DNA from: Streptococcus sanguinis
Lineage (GTDB): Bacteria > Bacillota > Bacilli > Lactobacillales > Streptococcaceae
NCBI RefSeq assembly: GCF_013343115.1
Contig: NZ_CP054570.1
Coordinates: 1,550,001-1,614,000 of the forward strand
Length of the DNA stretch: 64,000 nt
Direction of reading: 5' to 3'
In this document: positions 1 to 9,636 of the stretch, one piece after another
How positions within the stretch are numbered: position 1 is the stretch's first letter
Layout: every line of letters begins with the position of its first letter
Notes under the pieces: generated by a model
What the model was told of the DNA's origin: nothing
Database searches by the model: none
The model's input: only the letters and a program-made list of their open reading frames with translations
Position numbers and translations under genes: made by a program

Positions 1-813
1 AGCACCAACCGCTTTTTGAGAACGAACGATACCTGTTAGATTTACTGTTCCATAGAAAGCATCCTCCATACCATCCCTAAACGGTTGGTAAAAACCACCT
101 AACATGCTGATAACTGTATTAATAGTCGTTGCTGCTTCTGTTAACTTTGTATCAATCGTCCCCATTGAACTCTGTACACCTGTAATAGTCCCAGAAACAG
201 AAATTTGATCTCTTAAAATACCATAAAACTTCTTTTCTTTCTTAGCTTCAAATCGGCCTTTATAGTATATTCTTTTAGGGAAATCCATACTTATATCTTT
301 ACAAGAATCTTTCAAACTTTCTACTTTACGATTCGTTTCAGCTATAATTTCATTTGATTCATCAAGGTAAACATTAAATGCAGCAGACATCTCTTGCGCA
401 AGCTTCTGAGCTTTAACATCAATCTGATTATCAAAAGCGCTGATAACATCTCGGTCATCAAAAATTCCACTCTCTTCAAGATACGTGTTGTAATCCTTTG
501 CTACTGTAGCGCTTACTTCAGGGATATGACTAAAATCCATTTCTTGAATAAGAGTAGCTAACTTGGTATCTGTGGCTTCCATAGTAGCTCTAATGCTATC
601 AGATACATTTTGCATATAAAGAACACAGGCAGAAATCGTCTGCAAATTTTGATGAATAACTCGCAAAATTTCTTGCACAGCTTGCGGAATACCGTCCCCA
701 AACTGAGAGCGTTTATCAAGACCAGAAGTACTTTCTTCAATCATGCTTTCAAAAGAGTTTAAAAGATTTTCACCTTTTTTAGCGATATTTGTCTTACTAG
801 ATAGACCAAACAT
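1..813 (-). CDS. Hypothetical helical protein downstream of T7SS lipase toxin (3' end outside window)
   Basis: The frame runs from an ATG at 813 leftwards off the window edge, so the C-terminus is missing and at least 271 residues are present. The start follows the toxin stop codon by 15 bp, so it is probably in the same operon. The visible protein is rich in helix-forming residues (a stretch of about 200 residues with no signal peptide or clear membrane segment), then a Gly/Thr/Ser-rich part near residues 210-260. I do not recognise a family. Its place directly after a T7SS effector suggests a secretion partner, second effector or immunity-associated protein, but that is inference from context only. 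The ribosome binding site is weak, consistent with translational coupling to the upstream gene. Confidence 0.7.
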   Translation of the reverse strand, partial: MFGLSSKTNIAKKGENLLNSFESMIEESTSGLDKRSQFGDGIPQAVQEILRVIHQNLQTISACVLYMQNVSDSIRATMEATDTKLATLIQEMDFSHIPEVSATVAKDYNTYLEESGIFDDRDVISAFDNQIDVKAQKLAQEMSAAFNVYLDESNEIIAETNRKVESLKDSCKDISMDFPKRIYYKGRFEAKKEKKFYGILRDQISVSGTITGVQSSMGTIDTKLTEAATTINTVISMLGGFYQPFRDGMEDAFYGTVNLTGIVRSQKAVGA

Positions 814-828
814 TCCATCTTTTACAGT

Positions 829-2355
829 TTAACCAGTAGAAATACTAGCATTAGTTTCAATATCACTCTTCATTTGATAAGCCGCTAGAATAACTTCCTC
901 TAGTTTATGTACCACAGCATAATTGTCCCATCCATTACCAGCTTCATCATAATAATCGTAAAGCATACTAGTCCCTAGGTTATCAAATTTACACAAATAA
1001 TCTCCCGTACTATAGCTAGCAATCCTTTGAACATTCTCTTCTACATCATCAAGATTTGAATATGCCTTATCCAATTTTTTGACTGCTTCAACAAGATTAA
1101 TATTTTCTAAATGACTAGCAATTTTACCTTTTAAATTATTTCGTCTATTTGAAAGATTAAGTAAGACCTCCTCGTTGGCTAAGATGGCTTTTTGAGTTAA
1201 TTCTTGCAATTCGCCAACTTGTGAAAAGCAAGTAGCTAAATTATTAGTTAATACCCTCATAGCATCGATATCTAGAAGAATCGTCTCGCTCCCTGCAAAG
1301 GCAGGAATGAGGCTTTGATTTGTTAATTTATCAGGAGAAACAGCAAATTCAAGATTTCCATCTTGATCTAAGTCAACACCATAAATAGACTCTAAAACAA
1401 CTTGTCTTGAATATTTCATTGCTTCTTTGCTCTTGCGATATTTATCCATATCATGAGGAATAGGAATATCAATAGCAACAACTTTACCCAAGTACTGCGT
1501 ATCCATTGTAATCCCTGTAATAGCTCTCCCCGGTGGTAGTATGACATTAGCTACACCATCAATAAAAGAATTATGAACTTTTCCTCCGAAAGAAATTTCT
1601 TGAGAAGATTGTTCCCAAGTTATATTTGTCAAGGCATCGCGGGTGGAGGAAAAAGTCATTGCATATCCTTTATAACCTTCAAGGAGTTTGCGAACTCTGG
1701 TAGCTTCTTTCTTTTCTTGCTGAACATGAAAGTCTAAATCTTCCTTATCCATAATCAATTTAAATTTTCCATAATTATCTTGATAGAAAGACTGCCCGTT
1801 TACAGACTGAGGGGCTCCCTGATAAGCTAGCATATAGGGAACTTGTCGCTCCATCGCCATACGACTGGCTAAAAAATCAGCATAAGAATGTCCAGTCCCT
1901 AGAGTGATGTTCGCACCTGATCGTTCAACCTGATCGTAAAATCCGACTGCAACATCTCCTCGTTTTTTCAAATGCAGAGAATTATTGAATCCAATAGAAG
2001 CATCCGAAAGAATATCAGACCATCCATCTGCTCCAGCATTTGTCCCTGCAAAAGCTATATATGTCTCTTCTGTAACCTTATCTTTAACTGCGATTGCCGC
2101 AACACCAGTGTCTTGGTCATACATAGCATGGGTGATTTCTATGTTTTTATTGATAGATAATTCTTTTTCCCCTTCACTAATAACAGCTTTAGTTGCTTCT
2201 ATTGCTTGTTCCTTAATTTGACTGTCTGATAAATGACTTTTACCATTTTCAACTTTTTTCAATTCATCTGTGTACGCATTTTCAAATTTATAGACATAAT
2301 AAGAAATATCTGCTGAAACATCCACACGTCTTTCTATAATTTCTTTTGTATTCAT
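829..2355 (-). CDS. T7SS effector, lipase-type toxin with reversed (TslA-like) domain order
   Basis: A 508-residue protein without a signal peptide. Residues about 70-185 look like an alpha/beta-hydrolase of the lipase class: a YIAFAGTN strand near 99-106 and a nucleophile elbow GHSYA with Ser157. Residues about 345-508 are almost wholly helical and resemble an LXG-type secretion domain placed at the C-terminus. This order, toxin first and secretion domain last, is that of the staphylococcal T7SS phospholipase effector TslA, the reverse of ordinary LXG toxins. The start overlaps the end of the upstream lipoprotein gene closely (stop at 2359-2361), so the two are translationally coupled. The TslA immunity protein is also a lipoprotein, which supports the pairing. 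The substrate is presumably phospholipid of competitor cells; this is by analogy, not seen. Confidence 0.72.
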   Translation of the reverse strand: MNTKEIIERRVDVSADISYYVYKFENAYTDELKKVENGKSHLSDSQIKEQAIEATKAVISEGEKELSINKNIEITHAMYDQDTGVAAIAVKDKVTEETYIAFAGTNAGADGWSDILSDASIGFNNSLHLKKRGDVAVGFYDQVERSGANITLGTGHSYADFLASRMAMERQVPYMLAYQGAPQSVNGQSFYQDNYGKFKLIMDKEDLDFHVQQEKKEATRVRKLLEGYKGYAMTFSSTRDALTNITWEQSSQEISFGGKVHNSFIDGVANVILPPGRAITGITMDTQYLGKVVAIDIPIPHDMDKYRKSKEAMKYSRQVVLESIYGVDLDQDGNLEFAVSPDKLTNQSLIPAFAGSETILLDIDAMRVLTNNLATCFSQVGELQELTQKAILANEEVLLNLSNRRNNLKGKIASHLENINLVEAVKKLDKAYSNLDDVEENVQRIASYSTGDYLCKFDNLGTSMLYDYYDEAGNGWDNYAVVHKLEEVILAAYQMKSDIETNASISTG

Positions 2356-2358
2356 TTA

Positions 2359-3015
2359 TCACTCCATATCTATCACAATTGAATTCGTAATTACAAGTAA
2401 TCGTTCTTCGTCAGAGAATTCTAGTATAAGCTCAAAATGACCCTCGCTATTAATCATCACATCAACAGAGGTTGAACAATCTTTTTTTAATCCATACTTT
2501 TCTTTTAAATTATTAAAATATTTACTTGCATCTACAATATTATAATCAATCCGTTTCATACCTGTACCAGGATGTTTGGTCATGTAATCAAAAATAGATA
2601 GTTCTTGGAAAAATTCAGGCTCTAATTCCAGATTTAAAACCTCTAAATCATACTCTTGAGGTACTTCCTTATCATATTGTAATTCTCTGTTATTATACTG
2701 AACATGAAACTCCGTAGTTTGTCCCCCTTGTTCAATTACATACTCTCCCGTATTATCAGGTTTTAAATAAACACTCCTTGATATTTTACTATCAGCATTT
2801 TCATCCATCATAAAAATTTTACTGCTATATAATTTTACATTTGACAAATCTTTTTCTTCTTCCGCTAAAAAGTCAAAAAGTGGCTGAAACTCCTTCTCTA
2901 ACTCGTACTGTTCTTTTGTACGGTTTTCTGGAATCCTCTCTCCACATGCACTTAATCCAAGCATTATCAATAATCCTCCTAGTAGTAAAATAATTATTTT
3001 AAAGAATTGTTTCAT
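2359..3015 (-). CDS. Immunity lipoprotein for the T7SS lipase toxin (TilA-like)
   Basis: The reading frame is open further upstream, but I start it at 3015, where AGGAGC precedes an ATG that opens a classic lipoprotein signal: MKQFF, a hydrophobic stretch, then lipobox LSAC. The mature part (about 195 residues) is acidic with no membrane segment and carries the EEEKDLSNVKLYSSKI motif shared with the broken paralogue upstream. The gene ends 4 bp before the toxin start. In S. aureus the TslA immunity protein TilA is likewise a DUF4467 cystatin-like lipoprotein on the outer face of the membrane; matching location and partner make immunity the best reading. Fold assignment is inference. Confidence 0.72.
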   Translation of the reverse strand: MKQFFKIIILLLGGLLIMLGLSACGERIPENRTKEQYELEKEFQPLFDFLAEEEKDLSNVKLYSSKIFMMDENADSKISRSVYLKPDNTGEYVIEQGGQTTEFHVQYNNRELQYDKEVPQEYDLEVLNLELEPEFFQELSIFDYMTKHPGTGMKRIDYNIVDASKYFNNLKEKYGLKKDCSTSVDVMINSEGHFELILEFSDEERLLVITNSIVIDME

Positions 3016-3236
3016 AGTATAGCTCCTATACTTTTTTTGTATTTTAACATATTTTAGATAAAAAATCTGCTGATTTATCAATAGCTTTTCTATAATATTC
3101 TTTATTGTCTTTTCTATGACAAAAGTGTCAATTATAGAAATACCTTCCATTTTATTTTTAGAAGATGTATATTTCATTAATTTCTTACCTAATGATAACC
3201 CTATGAAGATTCTGCCATCTATTTCATTTTCTCATA

Positions 3237-3410
3237 AAAAATCAGCCTCACGGCTGGTTTTCTACTGATTTCTAAAGTTTCTCCAACTCTTCATTGAGTA
3301 GTTTTTGTGCTACTTGTGGGTTGTCTTGCCCCTTAGTGACCTTCATCAACTGACCAATCAAGGTACTTGGCCGCGTTCTTATTGCCGCCCTTATAATCAT
3401 TTATAGCATT
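3237..3410 (-). repeat. Partial duplicate of the gatB 3' end and its terminator
   Basis: Positions 3237-3410 closely match 4143-4320, the last ~45 codons of gatB plus its terminator hairpin (CAGCC/GGCTG arms at 3245-3258). The copy has scattered substitutions and small indels, so it no longer encodes the GatB tail in frame. It flanks the broken immunity gene on one side while the genuine gatB end flanks it on the other, a layout expected if a toxin/immunity segment was brought in by recombination in gatB. Confidence 0.85.
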
Positions 3411-4088
3411 TTTATGAGCACTCTCCTCTAAAACAATAGAATGAGTTATAGTAGCTATCTTATTTGAATCTATAAATTCTATTTGAAGCTCATAATCTCC
3501 ATGTCCATTAATAATAACATTAACATCAACATGACATTTTTCAACAAAACCATATCTCTTTTTTAGATTGTTAAAGAATTCATAATTATCTTTAACTCTA
3601 TGATCAATGCGCTTCATGTAAGTTTCGGGATGATTAGCCATGAAATCAGATATCGGAAGAGTTGAAAAAAATTTTGACGTAAGTTGCAAATTAAAAATAT
3701 CTATATTATATTTTTCGGATTCTTCAACATTATTCTTATAAATTATTTTACCACTTTGAAAAGTAACGGGAATTCGTTTCTCATTTTTACCATCTTCTAT
3801 TTTGTATTCTCCAGAAATTTCTGTGCCAAGATTCTCAAAGCGAATACTGCGACTTTCTGTCGTTTTTGTTTTTCTATCAGTTATGTAAATTGAGCTATTA
3901 TAAATTTTCACATTTGACAAATCCTTCTCTTCTTCCGCTAAAAAGTCAAACAGTGGCTGAAACTCTTTCTCCAACTCGTACTGTTCTTTTGTGCGATTTT
4001 CTGGTATTTTCTCTCCTCAGGCGCTCAATCCTACCATTATTAATAATCCACCTAGTAGGAGAATTATTATTTTTGAAAGTTGTTTCAT
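3333..4088 (-). pseudogene. Second immunity lipoprotein copy, stop codon at lipobox cysteine and fused to gatB fragment
   Basis: From an ATG at 4088 (GGAG upstream) the frame reads a lipoprotein signal nearly identical to the intact copy at 2359-3015, up to LSA; the next codon, which should be the lipobox cysteine TGT, is TGA (4017-4019). Downstream the frame stays open and homologous (KEFQPLFDFLAEEEKDLSNVK, spanning the same positions), so decay is recent. At the 3' end the frame runs into the duplicated gatB segment and ends with residues [14 protein letters not shown] from GatB followed by an out-of-frame tail. Without signal and lipid anchor, a protein starting at an internal codon could not sit on the membrane. 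A TGA readthrough is not expected in streptococci. Confidence 0.85.
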
Positions 4089-4135
4089 CCTTATTGCTCC
4101 CATGCTTTTTTTATATTTTAGCATATTTTATTTTC

Positions 4136-4163
4136 CACAACAAAAACCAGCCTCTCGACTGGT
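4136..4163 (-). terminator. gatB operon terminator
   Basis: On the minus strand AACCAGTCGAGAGGCTGGTT forms a short GC-rich hairpin followed by a T-rich tract, a few bases after the gatB stop. Confidence 0.75.
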
Positions 4164-4176
4164 TTTCTACTTATTT

Positions 4177-5610
4177 CTATAGTTTCTCCAACTCTTCATT
4201 GAGCAGTTTTTGTGCTACTTGTGGGTTGGCTTGGCCCTTGGTTGCCTTCATGAGCTGGCCGATTAGGGACTTAGCCGCATTCTTGTTGCCGCCCTTATAG
4301 TCATTGATGGCTTTTTCATTGTTGGCAAATACTTCTTGGATGATTGGAAGAAGCTGGGCAGGGTCTGAGATTTGAATCAGGCCTGCTTTCTGTACATATT
4401 CTTTAGCAGAACCGCCATTTTTGGCCAGATGAACAAAGACCTTCTTAGCAATCTTAGAGGAAATCGTTCCGTCTGCAATCAGAGCAATCATCTCAGTCAG
4501 GTTCTCAGGTGTCAGCTCAATATCAGAGATAGTCTTGCCTTCGGCATTGAGGTATTGAGCCACTTCTCCTTGGAGCCAGTTAGAGACAGCCTTGGCGTCA
4601 GCGCCTGCCGCAACAGCTGCTTCAAAGAAGTCTGACACAGCCTTGGTCGCGGTCAGCTGCTTGGCATCGTAGTCAGACAGACCGTAGTCGCCCATATACT
4701 TAGCCCGGCGCTCTTTTGGAAAGGCAGGCAGACTACTGCGTACTTGCTCAATCCAAGCATCCTCAATCTCAAAGATTGGCAGATCAGGCTCTGGGAAGTA
4801 ACGGTAGTCCGCTGAACCTTCCTTAACCCGCATGAGCAGAGTTTCGCCAGTTGCTTCGTCATAACGACGGGTTTCCTGACGGATTTGACCACCACTGCGC
4901 AGGATTTCAGCCTGGCGTTTTTCCTCAAATGCCAGACCCTTACGGACAAAGTTGAAGGAGTTAAGGTTTTTCAGCTCAGTCTTAGTACCAAACTCTTCCT
5001 GTCCGTAAGGACGGATAGAAATATTGGCGTCCACCCGCATGGAGCCCTCTTCCATCTTGACATCCGAAATACCCGTGTACTGGATGATTTCCTTGAGGGC
5101 AGTCAGATAGGCATAAGCTTCTTCTGGACTGCGCATATCTGCTTCCGATACAATCTCAATCAGCGGCACCCCTTGACGGTTGAGGTCCACATAAGAGTAA
5201 CCATCGCTGCCATGGGTATTCTTTCCGGCATCTTCTTCCAAGTGGGCCCGCTCGATACGGATTTTCTTGGTCGTGCCATCTTCTAGCTCAATCTCAATCC
5301 AGCCATTGTAGCCAATCGGCTCATCAAACTGAGAAATTTGATAGGCTTTTGGATTGTCCGGATAAAAGTAATTCTTGCGGTCAAAGTGCATCTTCTGGTG
5401 AATATCCATGTTCAAAGCCAGAGCAGCCTTGATACCATAGTCAATAACACCCTTGTTCATAACAGGCAAAACACCTGGGAAGGACCAGTCAATGATATTG
5501 GTGTTGGCATTTGGATCTTCACCGAAGTGAGCTGGAGCCGGAGAGAAAATTTTTGAATTGGTCTTCAATTCAACATGGACTTCCAGTCCGATAACTGTTT
5601 CAAAGTTCAT
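4177..5610 (-). CDS. gatB: Asp-tRNA(Asn)/Glu-tRNA(Gln) amidotransferase subunit B
   Basis: A 477-residue protein of normal length. GatB is the kinase/tRNA-binding subunit of the GatCAB complex, which converts mischarged Glu-tRNA(Gln) and Asp-tRNA(Asn) to the correct amides. The N-terminus has the cradle-domain start [13 protein letters not shown], and the signature region around [19 protein letters not shown] lies near residue 145. The C-terminal ~110 residues are the helical YqeY-like tail that recognises the tRNA elbow. The start overlaps the gatA stop by one base, so the subunits are co-translated. The last part of this gene is duplicated at 3237-3410 next to a T7SS module. Confidence 0.98.
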   Translation of the reverse strand: MNFETVIGLEVHVELKTNSKIFSPAPAHFGEDPNANTNIIDWSFPGVLPVMNKGVIDYGIKAALALNMDIHQKMHFDRKNYFYPDNPKAYQISQFDEPIGYNGWIEIELEDGTTKKIRIERAHLEEDAGKNTHGSDGYSYVDLNRQGVPLIEIVSEADMRSPEEAYAYLTALKEIIQYTGISDVKMEEGSMRVDANISIRPYGQEEFGTKTELKNLNSFNFVRKGLAFEEKRQAEILRSGGQIRQETRRYDEATGETLLMRVKEGSADYRYFPEPDLPIFEIEDAWIEQVRSSLPAFPKERRAKYMGDYGLSDYDAKQLTATKAVSDFFEAAVAAGADAKAVSNWLQGEVAQYLNAEGKTISDIELTPENLTEMIALIADGTISSKIAKKVFVHLAKNGGSAKEYVQKAGLIQISDPAQLLPIIQEVFANNEKAINDYKGGNKNAAKSLIGQLMKATKGQANPQVAQKLLNEELEKL

Positions 5611-7076
5611 TATTTTTCACCTCCAAAGATAACTGGCTGCTGTTTGTGGTAGTCAGTCGTTGCTTCAAATGCTGCGGCTGCCTGATAGATAGTCGCTTCA
5701 TCGAAGTGGTTACCAATCAACTGCAGGCCGACAGGAAGACCATCTGCAAAGCCAGCTGGGATTGAAATGCCCGGTAGGCCAGCCAGATTGACTGGAATGG
5801 TCAAAAGGTCAGCCAGATACATAGCCACTGGATCTTGATTTTGACTACCCAAATCATAAGCAACAGTTGGTGCGGTTGGACCTAAGATCAAGTCATATTT
5901 TTCAAATACCTTGGCAAAATCTTGCATAATCAAGGTCCGAACCTGACCAGCTTTCTTGAAGTAAGCATCGTAGTAACCAGATGACAAACTGAAAGTTCCC
6001 AGCATGATGCGGCGTTTCACCTCTTCACCAAAGCCTTCACTGCGAGATTTGACATAGACATCTTCTAGATTTTCAATACCTTCTGCGCGGTAGCCATAGC
6101 GAATACCGTCAAAACGTTGCAGGTTAGAGCTGGCTTCAGAAGAAGCAATGATATAGTAGACTGCTACGCCATACTTACTGTGGGGCAGGCTGACTTCTTC
6201 AACAATGGCTCCTAGACTTTCCAAGTGCTTCGCCGCTGCTAAAATAGTTTCCTTGACCTTGCTGTCAATTCCCTCACCCATGTATTCCTTAGGTAGGGCA
6301 ATCTTCATCCCCTTGATGTCTTGGCCAATCTTGCTGGTAAAGTCTGGCACTGCTTCTTGTGATGATGTAGAATCCTTAGGATCATTACCAGAAATAACAT
6401 TCAGAAGTTGAGCATTTTCCTTAACTGTCTGAGAGAACGGTCCAATCTGGTCTAAAGAAGAACCAAAAGCAATGAGCCCAAAACGGGAAACCCGTCCGTA
6501 GGTTGGCTTGAGACCAACTACACCGTTAAAGGAAGCGGGTTGGCGAATAGAACCACCCGTATCTGAACCCAGTGATAGACGAACCTGACCAGAAGCAACA
6601 GCTGTCGCTGAACCACCAGATGACCCACCAGGAACCTTGCTGCTGTCCCAAGCATTCTTAGTCGTCTTAAAGTAAGAGTTTTCACTGGATCCCCCCATGG
6701 CAAATTCGTCCATGTTGGTCTTTCCGACGATAATCATGTCCTTACCGTAGAGCTTCTCCACACTAGTCGCATTGAAAATCGGCTTGTAATTGTAGAGTAT
6801 CTTAGAAGCAGCCGTCGTCAAAATCCCTTTGGTTGAGATATTGTCCTTAACTGCCAGCGGAATTCCGCTCATAAGATTGTCCGCATCAATGCCCTTAGCA
6901 TCCAGAGCCGCAGCCTGAGCCAAAGCCTCCTCTTCGCTGACAGTAATGAAGCTATCCACAGCCGCTTCACGTTCTTTGATATCTGCCAAAGTTGCCTGAG
7001 TTAACTCTACTGCAGAAATTTCTTTCTTGACCAGCAAATCATGCAGTTCTTCAATGGTCTTGTGATTAAAAGTCAT
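5610..7076 (-). CDS. gatA: Asp-tRNA(Asn)/Glu-tRNA(Gln) amidotransferase subunit A
   Basis: A 488-residue amidase-signature enzyme that releases ammonia from glutamine for GatB. The catalytic Ser-cis-Ser-Lys triad is visible: Lys77 in GIPLAVKDN, Ser152 in GGSSGGS and Ser176 in [10 protein letters not shown]. Length and motif spacing match the Gram-positive enzymes. It overlaps both gatC and gatB by one base in the order gatC-gatA-gatB. Confidence 0.98.
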   Translation of the reverse strand: MTFNHKTIEELHDLLVKKEISAVELTQATLADIKEREAAVDSFITVSEEEALAQAAALDAKGIDADNLMSGIPLAVKDNISTKGILTTAASKILYNYKPIFNATSVEKLYGKDMIIVGKTNMDEFAMGGSSENSYFKTTKNAWDSSKVPGGSSGGSATAVASGQVRLSLGSDTGGSIRQPASFNGVVGLKPTYGRVSRFGLIAFGSSLDQIGPFSQTVKENAQLLNVISGNDPKDSTSSQEAVPDFTSKIGQDIKGMKIALPKEYMGEGIDSKVKETILAAAKHLESLGAIVEEVSLPHSKYGVAVYYIIASSEASSNLQRFDGIRYGYRAEGIENLEDVYVKSRSEGFGEEVKRRIMLGTFSLSSGYYDAYFKKAGQVRTLIMQDFAKVFEKYDLILGPTAPTVAYDLGSQNQDPVAMYLADLLTIPVNLAGLPGISIPAGFADGLPVGLQLIGNHFDEATIYQAAAAFEATTDYHKQQPVIFGGEK

Positions 7077-7378
7077 TAGGCATCTCCTCCGTCATCTAGG
7101 ATGGCAGGCACTTTGATGTAGCCCCGCTCTTTTTCAGGTACATTTTGGAAAAGTTCTTCCCGGTTCCAGCCCGGCTGAGCCACATCTTCTCGCATATAGT
7201 TGATATTAGCAGCTACATTGGAAGTGAAAGGCACACCCTCTGTGTCCACTTCATTGAGCAATTCGACCATGTCGACAATCTTGGTTAATGTCGTCGCAAA
7301 CTCAGCAGTTTCTTCTGGTGAAAAAGCCAGTTTTGACAACTTTGCTACGTGACTTACTTCTTCTTGAGTAATCTTCAT
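7076..7378 (-). CDS. gatC: Asp-tRNA(Asn)/Glu-tRNA(Gln) amidotransferase subunit C
   Basis: A 100-residue protein starting [19 protein letters not shown], the typical GatC start, and containing the belt segment [14 protein letters not shown]. GatC wraps around GatA and GatB and stabilises them. It is the first gene of the gatCAB operon; AAAGGAATCAGAG precedes the ATG. A possible promoter (TTGAAG, 18 bp, TAAAAT) lies near 7553-7582, inside the end of aspS and the intergenic stretch, with a TTCCTGC/GCAGGAA hairpin in the leader. Confidence 0.97.
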   Translation of the reverse strand: MKITQEEVSHVAKLSKLAFSPEETAEFATTLTKIVDMVELLNEVDTEGVPFTSNVAANINYMREDVAQPGWNREELFQNVPEKERGYIKVPAILDDGGDA

Positions 7379-7580
7379 CTCTGATTCCTTTCATAAGATA
7401 TGTGATCTTTAGCGACTGAAAATAACAATTTCTAGATAACATCTTATTTCCAAGCTTCAGCTCACCTTTACTTTGACAAGCTAGGGACGCTGAATTATTT
7501 ACCATCCGCTAGCTCTTTTCTTCAGCTTCTTCCTGCCATTCTGCAGGAATTCGCATCATTTCATTTTACCATATTTCAGG

Positions 7581-9317
7581 CTAATTCTTCAATTCCAAAT
7601 GCAGTTCTTTGAGCTGTCTTTGGTCAACCAAACTCGGGCTTTCCAGCATAGGATCAAAGCCAGTACCATTTTTCGGAAAAGCAATGACTTGGCGGATATT
7701 TTCTTCCCCAGCCAAAATCATAACCAAGCGATCCAAGCCTAGAGCCAAACCGCCGTGTGGTGGGAAGCCGTACTCCAAAGCTTCTAGGAAGAAACCAAAG
7801 TCCCGTTCATAGTCTTCTCGGCTCATGCCTAAAAGCTCAAACATAGCTTCCTGAGCCTTCCGGTCATGAATCCGCAGACTCCCACCGCCAATTTCATAGC
7901 CATTCAAGACGATGTCGTAGGCATGGCTGCGGAATTGGTCTGGCTCCTGTCCATCTTCAAAAATCCCCTGTGTGAAAGGATGGTGCATGGCTTGATAGCG
8001 ATTTTGGTCTTCATTCCACTCCAGCAGCGGCCAATCCACAACCCAGAGGAAATGAAGCAGACTCGGGTCAATCAAATCTAAAGCTTTTGCGACTTCTATA
8101 CGCAGATGTCCCAAAGCTTCCTGAGCCCGACGCTTCTTAGCCATGACTAGCAGAATCAAATCTCCATCCTTGGCCTCAAAACGTTCCAGCAACTCCTGAC
8201 TTTCAGCTTCAAAGGTACTAGCCAAATCACCAACTAACTGGCCATTTCCAACCTTTAGACTGGCGAAACGACTGCAGCCAAATTCCTTCATTTCCTGATA
8301 GTAGTGACTCAGCTGTTTCTTGCTAAAAGCACTAGCCGCATCTGGAATACAGATTCCCATCACTTCCTCTTGATTATCCAAGGCTTTCTTGATGAGAAGA
8401 GAGTCATTGGACTGGCACAAATCCGTCAGATTCTTCAACTCTAAACCAAAGCGTGTATCTGGCTTATCAGAACCAAAGCGGCTCATAGCCTCTTCATAGC
8501 TGATAGTTGGAAAATCTTCTGTCAACTCTAAACCATGAGTTTTCTTGACGACAGCCTTGAGCATAGCTTCAACCAGAGCTCGGATTTCTTCTTCGCTGGC
8601 AAAACTCAGCTCTAAGTCCACCTGGGTAAACTCTGGCTGGCGATCCCCCCGCAGGTCTTCGTCACGGAAACAACGAACAATCTGATAATAGCGCTCGAGA
8701 CCAGCTCCCATCAGTAACTGCTTGAGCATCTGCGGGCTCTGAGGCAGCGCATAGAATTGATTTTTAAAGACCCGACTAGGCACCAAGAAGTCTCTAGCCC
8801 CTTCAGGAGTTGACTTGGTCAGATAAGGCGTCTCCACTTCCAAAAAGTCCAAACCGTTCAAATATTCCCGAATGGTTGAGGTGACCTGGTGACGTAGTTT
8901 GAGGTTATGTGTCATCTTCTCACGGCGCAAGTCCAGGTAGCGGTATTTCTGACGCAGGTCTTCCCCAGTATGGGCATGCTGGTCCAGCTCAAAAGGCAAT
9001 GCCTTGCTGCTAGCAATAATCTCAATCTTTTCAGCTCTCAGCTCAACCTGACCAGACTTGATGGACTTATTGACAAAACGCTCTTCACGCTGAACGACTT
9101 GCCCCGTCACTGCAATGACGTCCTCTTTGCCAATGTCTTCCAGCTTAGCAAAATCTTCAATCTCACCGCCAACGAAGACCTGAAGCAAGCCCTCGCGATC
9201 CCGCAATTCAATAAAGGCTAGTTTGCCGTGATTGCGGATATTGGCCACCCAGCCAGTTGCGGTCATGGTCTGTCCGACCTGCTCTAAACCATAGTTCCCG
9301 ATAAAAATTTCTTTCAT
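7581..9317 (-). CDS. aspS: Aspartate-tRNA ligase
   Basis: A 578-residue bacterial-type class II synthetase. The N-terminal OB anticodon-binding domain spans about residues 1-105. Motif 2 is seen as FRDEDLRGDRQPEFTQ near 219-234 and motif 3 as GLALGLDRLVM near 530. The insertion (GAD) domain between motifs 2 and 3 gives the usual bacterial length. The gene has its own promoter and a T-box leader, so expression rises when uncharged tRNA(Asp) accumulates. Streptococci have GatCAB next door, so the asparagine and glutamine pathways and AspRS sit together here. Confidence 0.98.
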   Translation of the reverse strand: MKEIFIGNYGLEQVGQTMTATGWVANIRNHGKLAFIELRDREGLLQVFVGGEIEDFAKLEDIGKEDVIAVTGQVVQREERFVNKSIKSGQVELRAEKIEIIASSKALPFELDQHAHTGEDLRQKYRYLDLRREKMTHNLKLRHQVTSTIREYLNGLDFLEVETPYLTKSTPEGARDFLVPSRVFKNQFYALPQSPQMLKQLLMGAGLERYYQIVRCFRDEDLRGDRQPEFTQVDLELSFASEEEIRALVEAMLKAVVKKTHGLELTEDFPTISYEEAMSRFGSDKPDTRFGLELKNLTDLCQSNDSLLIKKALDNQEEVMGICIPDAASAFSKKQLSHYYQEMKEFGCSRFASLKVGNGQLVGDLASTFEAESQELLERFEAKDGDLILLVMAKKRRAQEALGHLRIEVAKALDLIDPSLLHFLWVVDWPLLEWNEDQNRYQAMHHPFTQGIFEDGQEPDQFRSHAYDIVLNGYEIGGGSLRIHDRKAQEAMFELLGMSREDYERDFGFFLEALEYGFPPHGGLALGLDRLVMILAGEENIRQVIAFPKNGTGFDPMLESPSLVDQRQLKELHLELKN

Positions 9318-9379
9318 GTTCTTTCCCTTTCAAATCAATTAGTAGCTCCGCCCTGCTGTTAAGAATATTTGAAGCATTC

Positions 9380-9636
9380 TTCTATTGTCTTCACTTGTCC
9401 TACTGCAAAATAAAAAGCTTCCGTCTCTGAAACAGACGAAAGCCGTGGTACCACTGTTATTCGCCGCCTTAAAAGGCAGCCTCTGAACTCGTAACGTGAG
9501 AGACGTTTGTGCTTAATCACACAAAAGATTACGAAACATGTTCTTCGGTTTTTTGCTTTCTTGGTGCTGCTCTCAGCTATCAGCACTCTCTGTGCAAGTC
9601 AGCAAGCCTACTCTGCTTCTCTTTTACTTTTAAATT
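9380..9636 (-). promoter_or_regulatory. T-box leader of aspS
   Basis: Read on the minus strand the leader contains a stem I distal part (AGAGAG then a TGCTG/CAGCA hairpin near 9570-9600), the T-box sequence AGTGGTACCAC at 9444-9454, and immediately after it a GC-rich terminator hairpin (GCTTTCGTCTG / CAGAGACGGAAGC, 9417-9443) followed by TTTTTATTTT. This is the order of a transcription-attenuating T-box. I could not place the aspartate specifier codon with confidence. Confidence 0.88.

Noticed and set aside
4653-4949. Second frame inside gatB on the same strand
   Set aside because: Out-of-frame shadow of a fully conserved gene without a ribosome site.
9359-9586. Open frame of 75 codons inside the aspS leader
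   Set aside because: It runs through the T-box and terminator hairpin, which explain the sequence.
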